DNA of 64,000 bases from Eutrigla gurnardus (taxonomy: Eukaryota; Chordata; Actinopteri; Perciformes; Triglidae): contig OY741270.1 in NCBI GenBank assembly GCA_963514095.1, forward strand, positions 23,414,056-23,478,055, written 5' to 3'. Position 1 is the stretch's first letter. Every line of letters starts with the position of its first letter. The notes below the pieces were generated by a model. The model searched no databases and had not been told where the DNA came from. It was given only the letters and a program-made list of their open reading frames with translations. Below, piece by piece: positions 9,019 to 20,763 of this stretch. The translations under genes were made by a program, and so were the position numbers.

Positions 9019-9340
9019 CAGACAGATGTCAAAGTCTTTCACTGCTTACAGTTTACAGATGATTAATGAAACTTTTCTATTCCAATGACTCCTCAGTCAC
9101 ATTGTATATGATTCTATAATGATTTAATGAGGAGAGCCGCAGGAGAAGATTGGTTCCTGTAAATGACAGAACTCCAGTCAGCGTTGTATTTGTTAAATCC
9201 TCCCTCCATCCCATGTCTCTGTGTGACCACAGCATCATGCACACAGCTAACCCTCAGTAACGTCACCTCTGTCATGTTCAGCTGTCTTTCCTACAGTGGA
9301 AGTTAATCTGCTCCTCGTGTGTCTCTGCTCTCCCCTCCAG

Positions 9341-9660
9341 CTGGCTCCATGATCCGGCCCTCAGTCTCCCTGCTTCCCCCCTCCTCTGAGCAGCTCTCTG
9401 GGGGCTCGGCCACGCTGGCCTGCCTGCTGACCGGCTACTCTCCTCAGGGAGCCGTGGTGAGCTGGGAGGTGGACGGCACCGAGGTGACGGAGGGGGTCCT
9501 GAGCAGCTCAGAGGAGGAGAAGAGCGGACTCTACAGCAGCAGCAGCACCCTGAGCCTGAGCCAGGAGCGCTGGATGGCAGGAGAGCTGTACTCCTGCAAG
9601 GTCCTCCATCACAACCACAACCAGGTGCAGTCCCTCCACAGGAGCCAGTGTAAGGCCTAG
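9341..9660 (+). CDS. C2, Ig light-chain constant exon
   Basis: 320-bp C1-set exon from the CCTCCAG acceptor to TAG. It has the same Cys pair (LAC, YSC), Trp and terminal SQCKA as C1. The one amino-acid difference from C1 is Val for Met near the C-terminus (NQVQ). The reading frame is intact, so it should be usable by any V joined to J2. The 684-bp type intron separates it from J2. Confidence 0.96.
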
Positions 9661-9856
9661 AGGGTCTGGATGGAGGCCAGGACAGGAGCTCTGCATGGGG
9701 GGAGCAGGAGGAACACACCTGCTGCTCTGAACAATCTGAGGACAACGTTTGTAGAGGAAACTATAAAGCCTTGTGTGACTGCTGTAAAGTAGCTAGAGAG
9801 TAATGTGTGTAGCTCAGCAAGTAGATGTGTGCGTTTAATAACTGTCTTTTTATAAT

Positions 9857-9862
9857 AATAAA
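9857..9862 (+). terminator. C2 polyadenylation signal
   Basis: AATAAA 197 bp beyond the stop of C2. Confidence 0.85.
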
Positions 9863-10525
9863 GCTTTCACTGATGAATAACATGATAAAGTGTTTGGTGT
9901 TTCATTTTATGAAAAGAAGTGAGGAAATAAATGGTTTCATATCAACTGGTTCTACTCCCTGCAGAAAATGAAAGCTTTGGATTCATCTTATAAAAATTCA
10001 TATTTCTACATTACAATACAATAATACAGAGATGTGAAACTGAGGGAGGATTCTGCAGAAACTTCACCTCCATCCATCAGACAGAGAAGACAGGACCCAC
10101 ACATGCAGACAGACAAGGTTGCAGTGCCGAGGCTCAGTGTTCAATAAACCAGTTCAGGTTCGGTACACAGGAAGGCAGTCGGTGAAGATAACGGCACAAA
10201 CGTCCGAGAGGAAGGAAAGCTGCATCTCTCCCACGAGGCCAAAGACCATCTGGCTCAGGAGGACGGAGAAACACACAGCTGGAGTAGACGAGGGGGGGGG
10301 GGGGGGGACACCTGGACACAGGTGAGACACATGAGGGCGGGACAAGCAATCACACAGGTGGACACTTGACAGGACACGAGAGAAGCCAAGAGTTAGGGAA
10401 ACGAAAATGAAAACCTAGAAAAATGTTGACAAAGACAAGTTGACCTCTAAACAAACCCGGAGCGTGACAATCGATGCTGAGAGAGAAAACTTCAGATGAG
10501 ACTTAGACTTTTAGACTTTGACTTT
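9863..10525. other. C2 3' flank
   Basis: Non-coding. The first part is shared with the C5 flank up to AGGAAAGCTG, where the two diverge. It contains a run of 16 G at 10292-10307. Short ORFs here have no recognisable domain. Confidence 0.5.
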
Positions 10526-11830
10526 TGTCCCACAGGGGTCAGTTCTGGGTCCAAAGCTGTTTATATTATACATAAATGATATATGCAAAGTGTGAAATAA
10601 TTAATAGTATTCGCGGATGACACAAATATTTTCTGCTCGGGGAGTGACTTGAACCAACTTGTGGAAACAGTAAATCAGGAAATGGCCAAACTTCAAGTGT
10701 GGTTTAATATAAATAAATTATCCCTAAATCTTGGTAAAACTAAATACATGCTATATGGGAAAAGAGGCTCCAACAACAGTCCCAACATTCAAGTAAACGG
10801 AGTTAATATTGAGAGGGTCCGTGAGAATAAGGTTCTGGGAGTGATTATCGATGACATGTTAAGTTGGAAGCCACACATAACACAATTAAAGAGGAAGTTG
10901 GCCAGGAGTGTGTCCCTACTTTGGAAAGTACAAAAATACTAAACCAAAAAGCACTTCATCTGTTATACTGCGCACTAGTCTCTCTGCACCTGCAATACTG
11001 TGCAGAGGTGTGGGGACACACATATAAAGGCTCCACACAGCCCTTGTTAATTCTCCAAAAAAGAGCCTTGAGAATCTTACACTACGCCAACTACAGGGCA
11101 CACACCAATCAGTTATTTATCAAATCGAGAATACTCAAACTATATGACTTAATAAACTATCGCACAGCACAAATGATGTACCAAGTTTCTAACAGAACTC
11201 TCCCCCAGAACCTGCAAATACTGTTCCTAGACAGAGAGAGACACAATCTTAGAGGGAACATGATTTTCAGGCAAAGGAAGGTACGAACTACGTTATAATC
11301 CTTTTCCTTATCGGTCACAGGTGTTAGACAATGGAATGTGTTAGAAGAAGAAGTCAAGAAATCAACAACACTAAGTGGCTTTAAGAAGAAGTATGTATAT
11401 TCAACCGTTGACCGGTACAGATTATTGCATGAGAGTTGAAAAAGGTCTGAGGCACGAATCAGCAGACATGGTGTTGTGTCGGGATGGGAGAATAACTAAT
11501 GAACATTCTGTACCCAAACAATAAGTTGAACCTGAGAAGCTTGTATGGTACGATGTCAGTTGTACGTAGCAGGGAGTACAGCTCTCTGGACCACCTACTG
11601 CTGTAACATGTTATGTCAAATGTCACAAGTAAAAGAAAATGTTATGTCAAATGGAAAATGCTAAATATAAGATAATATTATGATGACGATTTTATCCTGT
11701 GGGTAAAGGGCGGGACTAGATAAGCCTTGGCTTCTCCCGCTTTCCCTTTCGGCCATGTGTATTGTATTATTTGAACAAAGATGTGTGATGATGATTTAAC
11801 TGACATGCCCAAAATAAATAAATAAATAAA
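10526..11830 (+). mobile_element. LINE reverse-transcriptase fragment
   Basis: Starts in the middle of a non-LTR reverse transcriptase: GSVLGP, then a FADDT catalytic box (about 10608-10622), then the thumb and C-terminal part. The reading frame shifts near 10930 between the segment ending LLWKVQKY and the one continuing LNQKALHLLY. There are stops further on. The 3' end is an AATAAATAAATAAATAAA tail near 11810-11830. It is 5'-truncated and inactive. It lies in the plus direction between C2 and V4. Confidence 0.8.
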
Positions 11831-11942
11831 GACTTCCTGTCTCTGTCTCTCCTTTGACTTTACCATCGTTTTGTTGTGGAGCTACATTGAGCTGCTTGTC
11901 TCATGATTTACAGGTAAAAGCAGACGTGGATAACATGTGTCC

Positions 11943-12014
11943 TAGATGGTCTGGTGGTTAGGACTTCTGGTTTAGATCCAGATGGTCTGGGTTTTGAGTC
12001 CCGGTGTGGGAATC
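11943..12014 (+). ncRNA. tRNA-like pseudogene (Glu-type head)
   Basis: Box A-like TGGTCTGGTGGTTAGGA, a perfect 5-bp anticodon stem (TCTGG/CCAGA) around loop TTTAGAT, and a degenerate box B with one extra T. The acceptor ends do not pair well. It is likely a tRNA relic or SINE head rather than a working tRNA. Confidence 0.35.
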
Positions 12015-12608
12015 CATTGTGCTTCAAAGCATTTTTGTGTTCATCACAGATTTACCCCATAAAACATGAGAGGAATAGATTTTCTGATATTTAAAAAAAA
12101 CAAATATGAAACAGAATATTCAGAGAATCTTTACCTAAACCTGGATTTGAACCCACATCCCCAGAGTGAAAACCCTGATTCCTGACCTCAAGGCCAAACA
12201 CCAGACAAGCAACATAACATCAAAACAACTTCATGTTCAAAAAGTTACTCTAAATTATAGAGAAAGAACAAACAGTGGAGTTTGGAGCACCGATATGCAG
12301 ACGATGAAGCTGTGTTTCTAACAGCTGAGCCACCTGATGGTCTGAGAGGTAAACTGTCACACAGAGAAGAAGTACAACAGGTTCCAGTGTGTTAAAAGAG
12401 ATGCTCCTCCATGACCACTAGAACATCTTGAAGGATCCTAGAACCTCCCAAACGACCCTCACTGAAACCTCCTGAAAGAACAATAGAACCACCTGAGGAA
12501 CCTGTAGGACCGCCCTAAAGAACACCAGACCAGGTCTCAGGCCGTCAACGTCGTGCCTCTGCAGCTTCACTCTCATCTTCTGTCTCTGCTTCTTGGAGCC
12601 GTGCCAGA

Positions 12609-12676
12609 GGTGGTCCAGCGGTTAAGAACGCAGACTGCCGTCGCAGGGAAGCGGGTTCGAATCCCGCCTGAGGTAT
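12609..12676 (+). ncRNA. tRNA-like sequence or SINE head
   Basis: Box A-like TGGTCCAGCGG, and a perfect T arm (GCGGG, loop TTCGAAT, CCCGC) containing box B GGTTCGAATCC. The anticodon stem and acceptor stem do not form, so this is more likely a Pol III-derived repeat than a functional tRNA. Confidence 0.4.
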
Positions 12677-13624
12677 GTCACACGGGAGTGTGTGAAGAGT
12701 GTGTGTGATTTCATTTCAACAACTAAAAACGTTCAAAACTTGCGTTCGTCGTCGTCGTCCGTTGCGATTTGCGCGTCGATTTCAACTTGAGAATTTCCAC
12801 CAACAACAACAAGGAGGGAACGAAGAAGCCGTAAGTACACATGCCAGGAGGTCAAGCTAGCTAGCTTAGCTAGCTTGATAGGCTAATGATTATTTAATTT
12901 AATTTTAAACTTAAATTGTACACAATAATATTCCAGGTTACATCATTCTAATTTCAAAGCTTTCTATTCAGGCTTTTAAAGTGAATGCTGAATTTTTTTT
13001 TAAACTGATATTTTCCATAATCTTCTTTATGTTCATTAGCCTACTTTAAGAAATAAACATTTTAAATTATTCATACATGGATTATACCATCCTAAAATAA
13101 AACTGTGGATTATAAGAAGTCAGTGTCTCTGTGTTTCTTTTAGGTCATGTTCATTATGAATAATGTCTTGTTGATCATCTCAGCATCATATCTGATATTA
13201 CACCTGATAGTACACAAGCTCTCTTATTAGTTTGTAATATTTAATATGAACTACATTTTAAGAATAAAATCATTTAGCAATGAATTGGTTCTTTTTTTCT
13301 GTGTACTGTTGTTATATTCCATCGTTTTGTGCAGCTATCAGTAGAGACACTGTTGAGGACTTTATCAGCGGCTATAGTGCAACAAGATTTTAACCTCCCC
13401 ATCTCACTCTCAAAGAGACTGAATGAACTGATAAGAATATGAGTTTAAAACTGCATGTGGAAGAGCGTCTGTGAGTCTGTTTCAGTTTTATTTAGAGTCA
13501 TTGTGGTTCTGCTTGGTGACTCTGCTTGGTGTTGTGTTCACTGGACCAGTTATTCTCATCACCGTCTCTTCAACAACCCTCTGCACCTGCAGCAGGCCGT
13601 TCTCACTTCAGTCACACTGAAGGA

Positions 13625-13652
13625 GGTTTTTGTACGGCGACAAATCACTGTG
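13625..13652 (-). other. V4 12-RSS
   Basis: Intact heptamer, 12-bp spacer (beta-type, with CGGCG) and nonamer, although the V exon is frameshifted. Confidence 0.93.
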
Positions 13653-14110
13653 TGAACACCCAAGCACTGTTTATATAGTGGACACTCTGACAGTAATAAA
13701 CTGCTGCATCTTCAGCCTGAACTCCACTGATGGTCAAAGTGAAGTCAGAGCTGCTTCCACTGCCACTAAACCGAGATGGTGTTCCTGATTGAATATAGCT
13801 AGTCGAATATATCAGGAGCTTTGGAGGCTGTCCAGATTTCTGTTGATACCAGTGGAAATAATTATCGCTGTAAACAGGCTGACTATTCTTACAGGTGAGA
13901 GTGACAGTGGATCTGGAATAGATGTCAATACTGGAGGCTGAGTCACAGTCACCTGACCGCTGCATCCTGCAGGACAAAACAAATCATTCATTCATCAGCA
14001 GAAGGAAAGGAGAGAAAAGGCGAGACGTCGTGTTTGAGATGTTGCCGAGCCAACGAACCTGTAAACCAGCAGCAGGCCAGCGTCCAGATGAGGATGGTGA
14101 TGAGAGTCAT
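13653..14110 (-). pseudogene. V4, frameshifted Ig light-chain V segment
   Basis: Leader exon 14110-14059 and V exon 13966-13653 (314 bp). One C is missing near 13913 in the FR1 codons that read TPGS in its relatives, so the leader frame shifts before the first Cys. Downstream FR2, FR3 and VYYC persist in another frame, with CDR1 QPVYSDNY, CDR2 region STSYIQS and CDR3 QSVHYINSAWV. It combines a beta 3' flank with the LINE-free upstream region, a pairing seen nowhere else here. No J-C follows it before V5. It could still donate sequence to other V exons by conversion. Confidence 0.85.
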
Positions 14111-14175
14111 GGTGGTTGTGGTCTCTGCTGTGTTGACTGACAGATCTGAGTCCTGCAGTGTTGAACTCACAGGAC

Positions 14176-14220
14176 TATAAAGCTTCTCAGTTCACTGGAA
14201 GATCAGCTGACGATGCAAAG
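14176..14220 (-). promoter_or_regulatory. V4 promoter with variant octamer
   Basis: CTTTGCAT at 14220-14213 plus E-box and TATA-like box. The region upstream on the V strand is cut at about 14287, where LTR-related sequence begins. Confidence 0.65.
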
Positions 14221-14286
14221 CCTCCTCTCTATGGAAATGATTTCTCTGCTCTCAACAGACTGAAGGCAACGTGGGACACGAAATCA

Positions 14287-15979
14287 GGAGCTAACTATTA
14301 GCTGGTGTGTTTTTCCACGTGTGCTGTCAAGGAGAGTATGTGTTGCTTTGCTACTATATGAAAGTAATGTTCATGCTGTAGTTATAACAAGGTGTGATGG
14401 ATATTTCTCTACATGTGTGTTATATGCTGTACATGTGCGGCGCAGCTGCGTCATTGTGCGCTGCTGGTGTTTAATATTAATATGTAGCCTGTTAAAGAGA
14501 AAATTGATGTGTACTTGAAATATGCTTGAATGTGAATGTGATGTATATGATTTGATGTCATTTAGACTAGTTCAGGACTTAATACTACTGAATTACAATA
14601 GTATTTTGAGAGTTTGTTATGATATTCATTATGGCCATAGATTGAATTCATGACATAAGAAGTAATAGCCTTGTTTTACACAGGTTTTTTCCTGGGATGA
14701 CTTGATTTGGATTTGGATTCTGAATTCTCCTTGACGAAGGAGAATTAGAGCTGATACAGGGTTTATCCTGCAGGAAGGATCACCTATCCTTTCTTTCACA
14801 CTTGGAGTTCACCGGTGTGGTAGGACTTCTGAATGACTAAACTTGAATATTTTCTTTTTGTTGACTAACTGACTTATTAAAGGACCTTGCATTCTGGATT
14901 GAAGACACTTTCACTGCATTCTGGATTGAAGACACTTACACTGCATTCTGGATTGAAGACACTTAGACTGCATTCTGGATTGAAGACACTTACACTGCAT
15001 TCTGGATTGAAGACACTTAGACTGCATTCTGGATTGAAGACACTTTCACTGCATTCTGGATTGAAGACACTTAGACTGCATTCTGGATTGAAGACACTTT
15101 CACTGCATTCTGGATTGAAGACACTAACACTGCATTCTGGATTGAAGACACTTAGACTGCATTCTGGATTGAAGACACTTACACTGCATTCTAGATTGAA
15201 GACATTTAGACTGCATTCTGGATTGAATACACTTAGACTGCATTCTGGATTGAAGACACTTAGACTGCATTCTGGATTGAAGACACTTAGACTGCATTCT
15301 GGATTGAAGACATTTAAACTGCATTCTGGATTGAAGACACTTACACTGCATTCTGGATTGAAGACACTTTCACTGCATTCTGGATTGAAGACACTTAGAC
15401 TGCATTCTGGATTGAAGACACTTACACTGCATTCAGGGTTGAAGACACTTACACTGCATTCTGGATTGAAGACACTAACACTGCATTCTGGATTGAAGAC
15501 ACTTAGACTGCATTCTGGATTGAAGACATTTACACTGCATTCTGGATTGGAGACACTTACACTGCATTCTCGATTGAAGACACTTACACTGCATTCTGGA
15601 TTGAAGACAGCACAGACAAGCTGAACTTAAAAAGGACCACGAACATTAAAGGACACAACAGCGGGACACTTTATTGTATTAAGTGAGCTGTGTGTTTCAT
15701 GGGATTGTTGTTGTGTGTTAAACCATGAAAGCGCTGTAAAATTATTAATGTTGAAATTGTCTTGCCAAATACTGTGGTATTGTTTAATTCCTCTGTGATA
15801 ACTGGTTGAAAAGGGGAACTATTTTATTTTCAGTTTTCAATACATTTCATATGTTTGAGTAAAGGTTATTGCCTATCACTTATCTTGTCTGGTGCTTCCA
15901 TGTGTGGTCAATGTGTCACTTAGCTCCTCCCGAACCTAGAGCAACTGTTACTTACAAAGATTAGGTTATCACGGTTACA
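14287..15979 (+). mobile_element. LTR-related fragment with 27-bp minisatellite
   Basis: It is related to the LTR at 4630-6248: shared GAGCTAACTA start, the ATGGCCATA and TACACAGG stretches, the ATTAAAGGA motif and a GGTTACA end. It is 5'-truncated and joins V4's upstream sequence at GAG|CTAAC. The minisatellite is listed separately. The end abuts AATAGGACT, which is ordinary locus sequence elsewhere. Confidence 0.6.
14889..15612 (+). repeat. 27-bp minisatellite, about 27 copies
   Basis: Unit reads CATTCTGGATTGAAGACACT plus 7 variable bases (mostly TACACTG or TAGACTG). Because 27 is divisible by 3, frames stay open on both strands, giving a 245-aa ORF of LHSGLKTLT repeats and a minus-strand mirror. 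I do not regard these as genes. Confidence 0.9.
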
Positions 15980-16394
15980 AATAGGACTATGGAATGTAAT
16001 GGTTTTATAACTACTAGTACTACTCCCTCCAGATAGTGAAAGCTAATGGTCGTATGTTTGTTTCGCTGTGACATTTGAAGAGAAAATATTATATTTTGAG
16101 GATGAAATTAATTGGATTTTTAAATTATAACTTATAAATTGTAAAAGTCTGAGTAGAATTGAACCTGACCATCTCACTCTCAAAGAGACTGAATGAACTG
16201 ATAAGAATATGAGTTTAAAACTGCATGTGGAAGAGCGTCTGTGAGTCTGTTTCAGGTTTATTTAGAGTCATTGTGGTTCTGCTTGGTGACTCTGCTTGGT
16301 GTTGTGTTCACTGGACCAGTTATTCTCATCACCGTCTCTTCAACAACCCTCTGCACCTGCAGCAGGCCGTTCTCACTTCAGTCACACTGAAGGA
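15980..16394. other. LTR-V5 interval
   Basis: Non-coding copy of the C1-V2 interval with the beta-type V 3' flank. Confidence 0.55.
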
Positions 16395-16422
16395 GGTTTT
16401 TGTACGGCGACAAATCACTGTG
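16395..16422 (-). other. V5 12-RSS
   Basis: Intact 12-RSS with the CGGCG spacer variant. Confidence 0.95.
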
Positions 16423-16881
16423 TGAACACATAGCCACTGTTTATATAGTGGTAACTCTGACAGTAATAAACTGCTGCATCTTCAGCCTGAACTCCACTGA
16501 TGGTCAAAGTGAAGTCAGAGCTGCTTCCACTGCCACTAAACCGAGATGGTGTTCCTGATTGACGTGTGCTAGCTAAATATATCAGGAGCTTTGGAGGCTG
16601 TCCAGATTTCTGTTGAAACCAGGACAACTCATTACCATTGTAAACACGTTGACTAGTCTTACAGGTGAGAGTGACAGTGGATCCTGGAGTAGATGTCACT
16701 ACTGGAGGCTGAGTCACAGTCACCTGACCGCTGCATCCTGCAGGACAAAACAAATCATTCATTCATCAGCAGAAGGAAAGGAGAGAAAAGGCGAGGCGTC
16801 GTGTTTGAGATGTTGCCGAGCCAACGAACCTGTAAACCAGCAGCAGGCCAGCGTCCAGATGAGGATGGTGATGAGAGTCAT
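16423..16881 (-). CDS. V5, Ig light-chain V segment
   Basis: Leader exon 16881-16830, V exon 16737-16423 (315 bp), open throughout with both Cys. FR2 begins WFQQ instead of WYQQ, a conservative change. CDR1 QRVYNGNE is shared with V8, which belongs to the other flank class. CDR2 region is LASTRQS and CDR3 QSYHYINSGYV. The flank is beta with LINE upstream. The neighbouring LTR, then V6-J3-C3, matches the V2-V3-J2-C2 and V10-V11-J5-C5 arrangement. Confidence 0.93.
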
Positions 16882-16946
16882 GGTGGTTGTGGTCTCTGCT
16901 GTGTTGACTGACAGATCTGAGTCCTGCAGTGTTGAACTCACAGGAC

Positions 16947-16991
16947 TATAAAGCTTCTCAGTTCACTGGAGGATCAGCTGACGATGCAAAT
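16947..16991 (-). promoter_or_regulatory. V5 promoter with canonical octamer
   Basis: ATTTGCAT at 16991-16984, E-box CAGCTG, TATA-like box at 16954-16947. The last octamer base comes from the LINE fragment. Confidence 0.8.
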
Positions 16992-17359
16992 TGCCTGCCC
17001 CTCATAATACGGGACCGTCCCACGTTTATGAACTTTAAGACTCATTTAAAATTGTGGCTCAGGGAAAATCAAAGCTGCACTCACTTTTAACTGCATCACA
17101 CACTTCATTATGTGTGTCACTCACATGTCCTGTTGCATCTTGTCTTGTCTGTTGTTGTTAGTGTTTGTCTTGACCCTCAGATTAAATATGAGGGTGTTGT
17201 ATGTATGTTACTTTGTTTTTATGTTTTCTATGTTTTCTGCCTGGGTACAATAGATGAAAACTAGCCATTGTACTATCGAGTATTTACATTGTGTATTTAA
17301 ACTGATGTCCATAAATATGCACTGTCCCTATTAAATAAACTAATAGTTCAATAAATAAA
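16991..17359 (+). mobile_element. LINE 3' fragment abutting the V5 octamer
   Basis: Same insertion as at V2, with minor substitutions and an AATAAATAAA tail. Confidence 0.75.
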
Positions 17360-17751
17360 GCCTCCTCTCTATGGGAATGATTTCTCTGAGTTTCATTTGT
17401 TTCACACAAAGAGAAACGATTTATTCATCAAGAATGAAGCATGAACCATAAACCATCATTAAATAAAACTGGATCATAATGAGCCTGTTTTTGTATTTCT
17501 TTTACATATTCAACATGAAAAATACGGTCTTGATATTTTCAGTATCTAATACATCTGTTAGTAGAGGAGATGGTCGTATGTTTATTTCAATGTGACATTT
17601 GAAGAGAAAGTTGGACGCAAACATGAGAAGACATTAGCTGTAAAAATGATCACATATGTCTTCAAAACCTCTCACCCTGACTCAGAAAACCCAGCATGAC
17701 AATCAGAGTTATTGGCAACATCATCCTGAAGCAGTTTTCAGTGTGAGTACG

Positions 17752-17982
17752 AGAAAACAGTTCAGACTCACGTTGACACGAGAACTTAAAACTGCGAGGA
17801 GCAGCGATGCATTCAAATCATGCAAAACCCGTTTGGGCCCAGCTGTGGTTGTGGAAGTGAAAGGGAGAGAGGAGGTGGAGGAAGTAGAGGCTACATCTCC
17901 CTGTGGACTGATCCAGAAGAAACGTTGGACTCTGCATCTCTCTGCTCCTTCTGCCTTTGCTGGTAAATAGATACAGGCCGCC
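17752..17982. promoter_or_regulatory. Candidate enhancer module, copy 2
   Basis: E-box CAGCTG 17840-17845, overlapping RUNX-like repeats, and GGAAGTGAAA 17853-17862 in the same order and spacing as copy 1. Confidence 0.5.
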
Positions 17983-18006
17983 CTCTTCTGGCTGACTCCA
18001 TACTAC

Positions 18007-19627
18007 TGTAACCCAGTAGAAAACAGATATTGTTATTTCCCTTAAAATATATGTTTTATTTATTTCACCCTCTTTCATTTATTATTCTGTCAATAATATT
18101 ATTTTGCACACACATAGTCCTTATTTGTTGTATTATATGCATGATAGGAAAGAGGAAGTAGTCCCACCCTCTTCTCGCGAGAGTTACAGTGCGTGAGTGA
18201 GAGTATAGAGTAGCGCGGTGCAGAGTCAGAGCAGCGGTACGAGCAGATGAGAAACACGGAAGAGAAAGACAATAAGAAGTCACGAAAACGGCGGTTGTTA
18301 ACTCACTTATCAACACAGAATAACCCGTGAGAGTGTACCTACCTGAAGCAGAGAGGTGGTCGAGGACCTGTGGGTTATTGTTTTCGGCAGAGGCTTGGTG
18401 AGTCGCTCGAGCTAACTAGCGCTAGCCCATGCTAACCGGAGTAGCCACATCGCGATTCAGTCTGTGAGAGGGCAGAAAGCTTGTTTACTCATGAACGTGA
18501 CCTGCCGCTACTGTTTACTGTGTGTTTTAAGAGTTAAAGCTGCATATTTTGCTCAGATAATCTGATGAAAATATGAGGTGTGCTATTTATTTTCCTGTGT
18601 GTGTGTGTGTATTCACTCTGAGATGCACTGTTTAGGGTGTGTGTCTATTAAATACGGCTAAACATGTCCATTTATCACAGAGGCAGAAACTCTGAAGCAC
18701 TGAATTGATATTGTGATGTGTGTTAAAGGTGCATTCAGCTAATTTTCAGTTAATAATTCAATGAAAATGTGTGAAATGGTTAAAAAAGATTAAAATGAAC
18801 AATATTTCATGTGGAAAACTGAGTTAAAATGATCATAATTCATGGTAAAGAAGCTAAAATGATCATAATTCATGGTTAAATAGCTAAAATAATTCATGTT
18901 GATTTAAAATGATTAAGAATGTGTGAAAATACTCACCTTGAGATAAAAATAAAAGAACTGTACAGTTAAAAAGATAATTCATTTAATCACTATTGTGTTC
19001 CAGTAGTGTGTTGAGATTTATAGTATGTATTGAATATGGCCATAAGAGAAGTTTGATGATTCTGTGTTAAGTGATAGCCCTGTCTTTATACAGGCTATGT
19101 TTTTTTGAGACCCTTGAGAAACCTTTTGATGTGGATCTGGATTCTCCTGATTGAGGGAGATGGCGAGCCAGTGAAATGTTCCTTGCCCAAAGGAGCAGAG
19201 AACCAGCACCTGAGCCCGAGGAGGACATCCAGCCCTTCTTCACCTTAACTGAGTGTGTCTGTGGTAGGACCACCACACACACACCTGACTCTTTGAACTT
19301 TCCCCTGACTTGACTTACACACAATTGACTGAAGCGCGCTGACCAACAACAAGAACATTCAAGAACATTAAAGGAACGTTACGGTTCCTATTGGACACTT
19401 TTATTTGGTTTTATGTTAAAGAGAGACTGTGAAACATTGAGCAATCAGATGTCATTGCATTAAATTTTATTTTGATTTTATTTTATTTTCATACAGTTCA
19501 ATACAGTCAACTTACTTTAAATATACGCCGTGGCTCCATTTATTTATTGTGTCTGTCACTTCCTCTTTAAACCCTCCTCTACGAACCTAGTCTCTGGTCC
19601 AAACTCTATAGTAACTAGTGGGTTACA
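18007..19627. mobile_element. LTR-like insertion (solo LTR), copy next to V5
   Basis: 1,621 bp, TGTAACCCA to GGGTTACA, with perfect 4-bp CTAC duplications at 18003-18006 and 19628-19631. Very close to the V2 and V10 copies, consistent with spread by cassette duplication rather than three insertions. Confidence 0.7.
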
Positions 19628-19631
19628 CTAC

Positions 19632-20437
19632 CATGACATTTAATTTGTACAGCCCTTTGCTCTTCTCCTGATCATGACATCAGTCTAATCTGGATGCTTC
19701 AGCTGTGATACTATAGAGGTCTCAGGGGGAATGCTAGAAAACTGCACACTTGGTTATCTTCTCCATTCAAGATTTGTTTCAGCCCTCAAATCCTTTAGTT
19801 TCTTGTGGCTTGTATTTTGAGCATGTCCTTGCTTTCCTCTGAAGGTTAAAGGATTATCTGCATTGGTTAAGGTTTTTTTAAATGGGTAATAATCCCTTAA
19901 AGGGACTGTCATTCTTCAATCAATTTCAAAGTTGTGTTTATGGATAAATAAATAATATCACTCTGCTTTTTGTGAAAAAGCTCTTTCATCAAGTTGTCAT
20001 CAAGCGTTCCAAAAACATCAGTGTGAAACAGGTTGAATCTTAAGTTGATAAAGTTGATAACATGCTTTTGCTATTTGTCCTAAAAGAAGAAACCAAACGT
20101 GTCATTCAGAGAACTTTTGTTCAGTTCAGATTCATTTCCTCCTCTGAGGCGTTTTGGTGAATTCAGGCTCTGCTCCGAGTGTCTTTTTGAAAGATGCTGA
20201 TCCTGGTTCAGTTCTCTTGGCTCGTTCAAGAAAGGCTTTTCACATTAAAAGAAACCTTTATGAAACAGTTGGTTGACAGAAAGAGAAACACACACAGGTG
20301 GGATGTTTTTCTTCTACCAGCTGAGTTGTAAGGACACTGTGAGAGGAATTGAGTTCACAAAGATTCAAACTTTGTCAGTTTTAATCTCATCAACATAAAC
20401 AAAAGCTGCAAAAATGACGTAACGTTTCCAATGTTTG
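19632..20437. other. LTR to minisatellite interval
   Basis: Copy of the LTR-V3 interval with a short extra segment at about 20213-20390. No gene recognised. Confidence 0.5.
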
Positions 20438-20763
20438 TGTCAGAACGTGGACGAAGAGGGAGGACCCAGATGCAGGACAAGGCTTTTCTTTTAAAGGCTT
20501 TATTCAAAAAAACTCAAAAGGCGGCAAAACGTACCGGGAAAAAGACTAACTCTAAAAAAAACACTACTAACAAAAAAATCACTCCACAGGGAGGAAAACC
20601 AGACTACTAACATAACGACGAGCGGACTCCCGGACAGCTGCGTGGAGCAGGCGTCGGACGGTCCCCCGTCTGTACAGGAACGGGCGACAGGCGAACCCCC
20701 AATAGGCTGCGAGGAGCAGGCATCGGACGGTCCCCCATCTGGACTGGTGACGGACGGGCCGCC

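Larger units (their letters stand above)
11831..13139. other. Intergenic region with tRNA-like sequences
   Basis: No protein gene recognised. It holds two tRNA-like stretches (listed), a minus-strand GGTTCAAATCC box at about 12128-12142, and an AGCTAGCT-rich palindrome near 12854-12880. From about 13000 it matches sequence near 55590-55720 and 57970-58450. Confidence 0.5.

Noticed and set aside
12609..12676. Functional tRNA gene
   Set aside because: The T arm is perfect but the anticodon and acceptor stems do not pair, so it is listed only as tRNA-like.
14889..15612. CRISPR-like array
   Set aside because: Units are contiguous with no unique spacers, and the genome is eukaryotic.
14887..15624. 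245-aa ORF of LHSGLKTLT repeats (and a shorter one at 39751-40137)
   Set aside because: It is produced by a 27-bp minisatellite inside an LTR-derived sequence. Mirror ORFs exist on the other strand, and there is no conserved domain or splice context.
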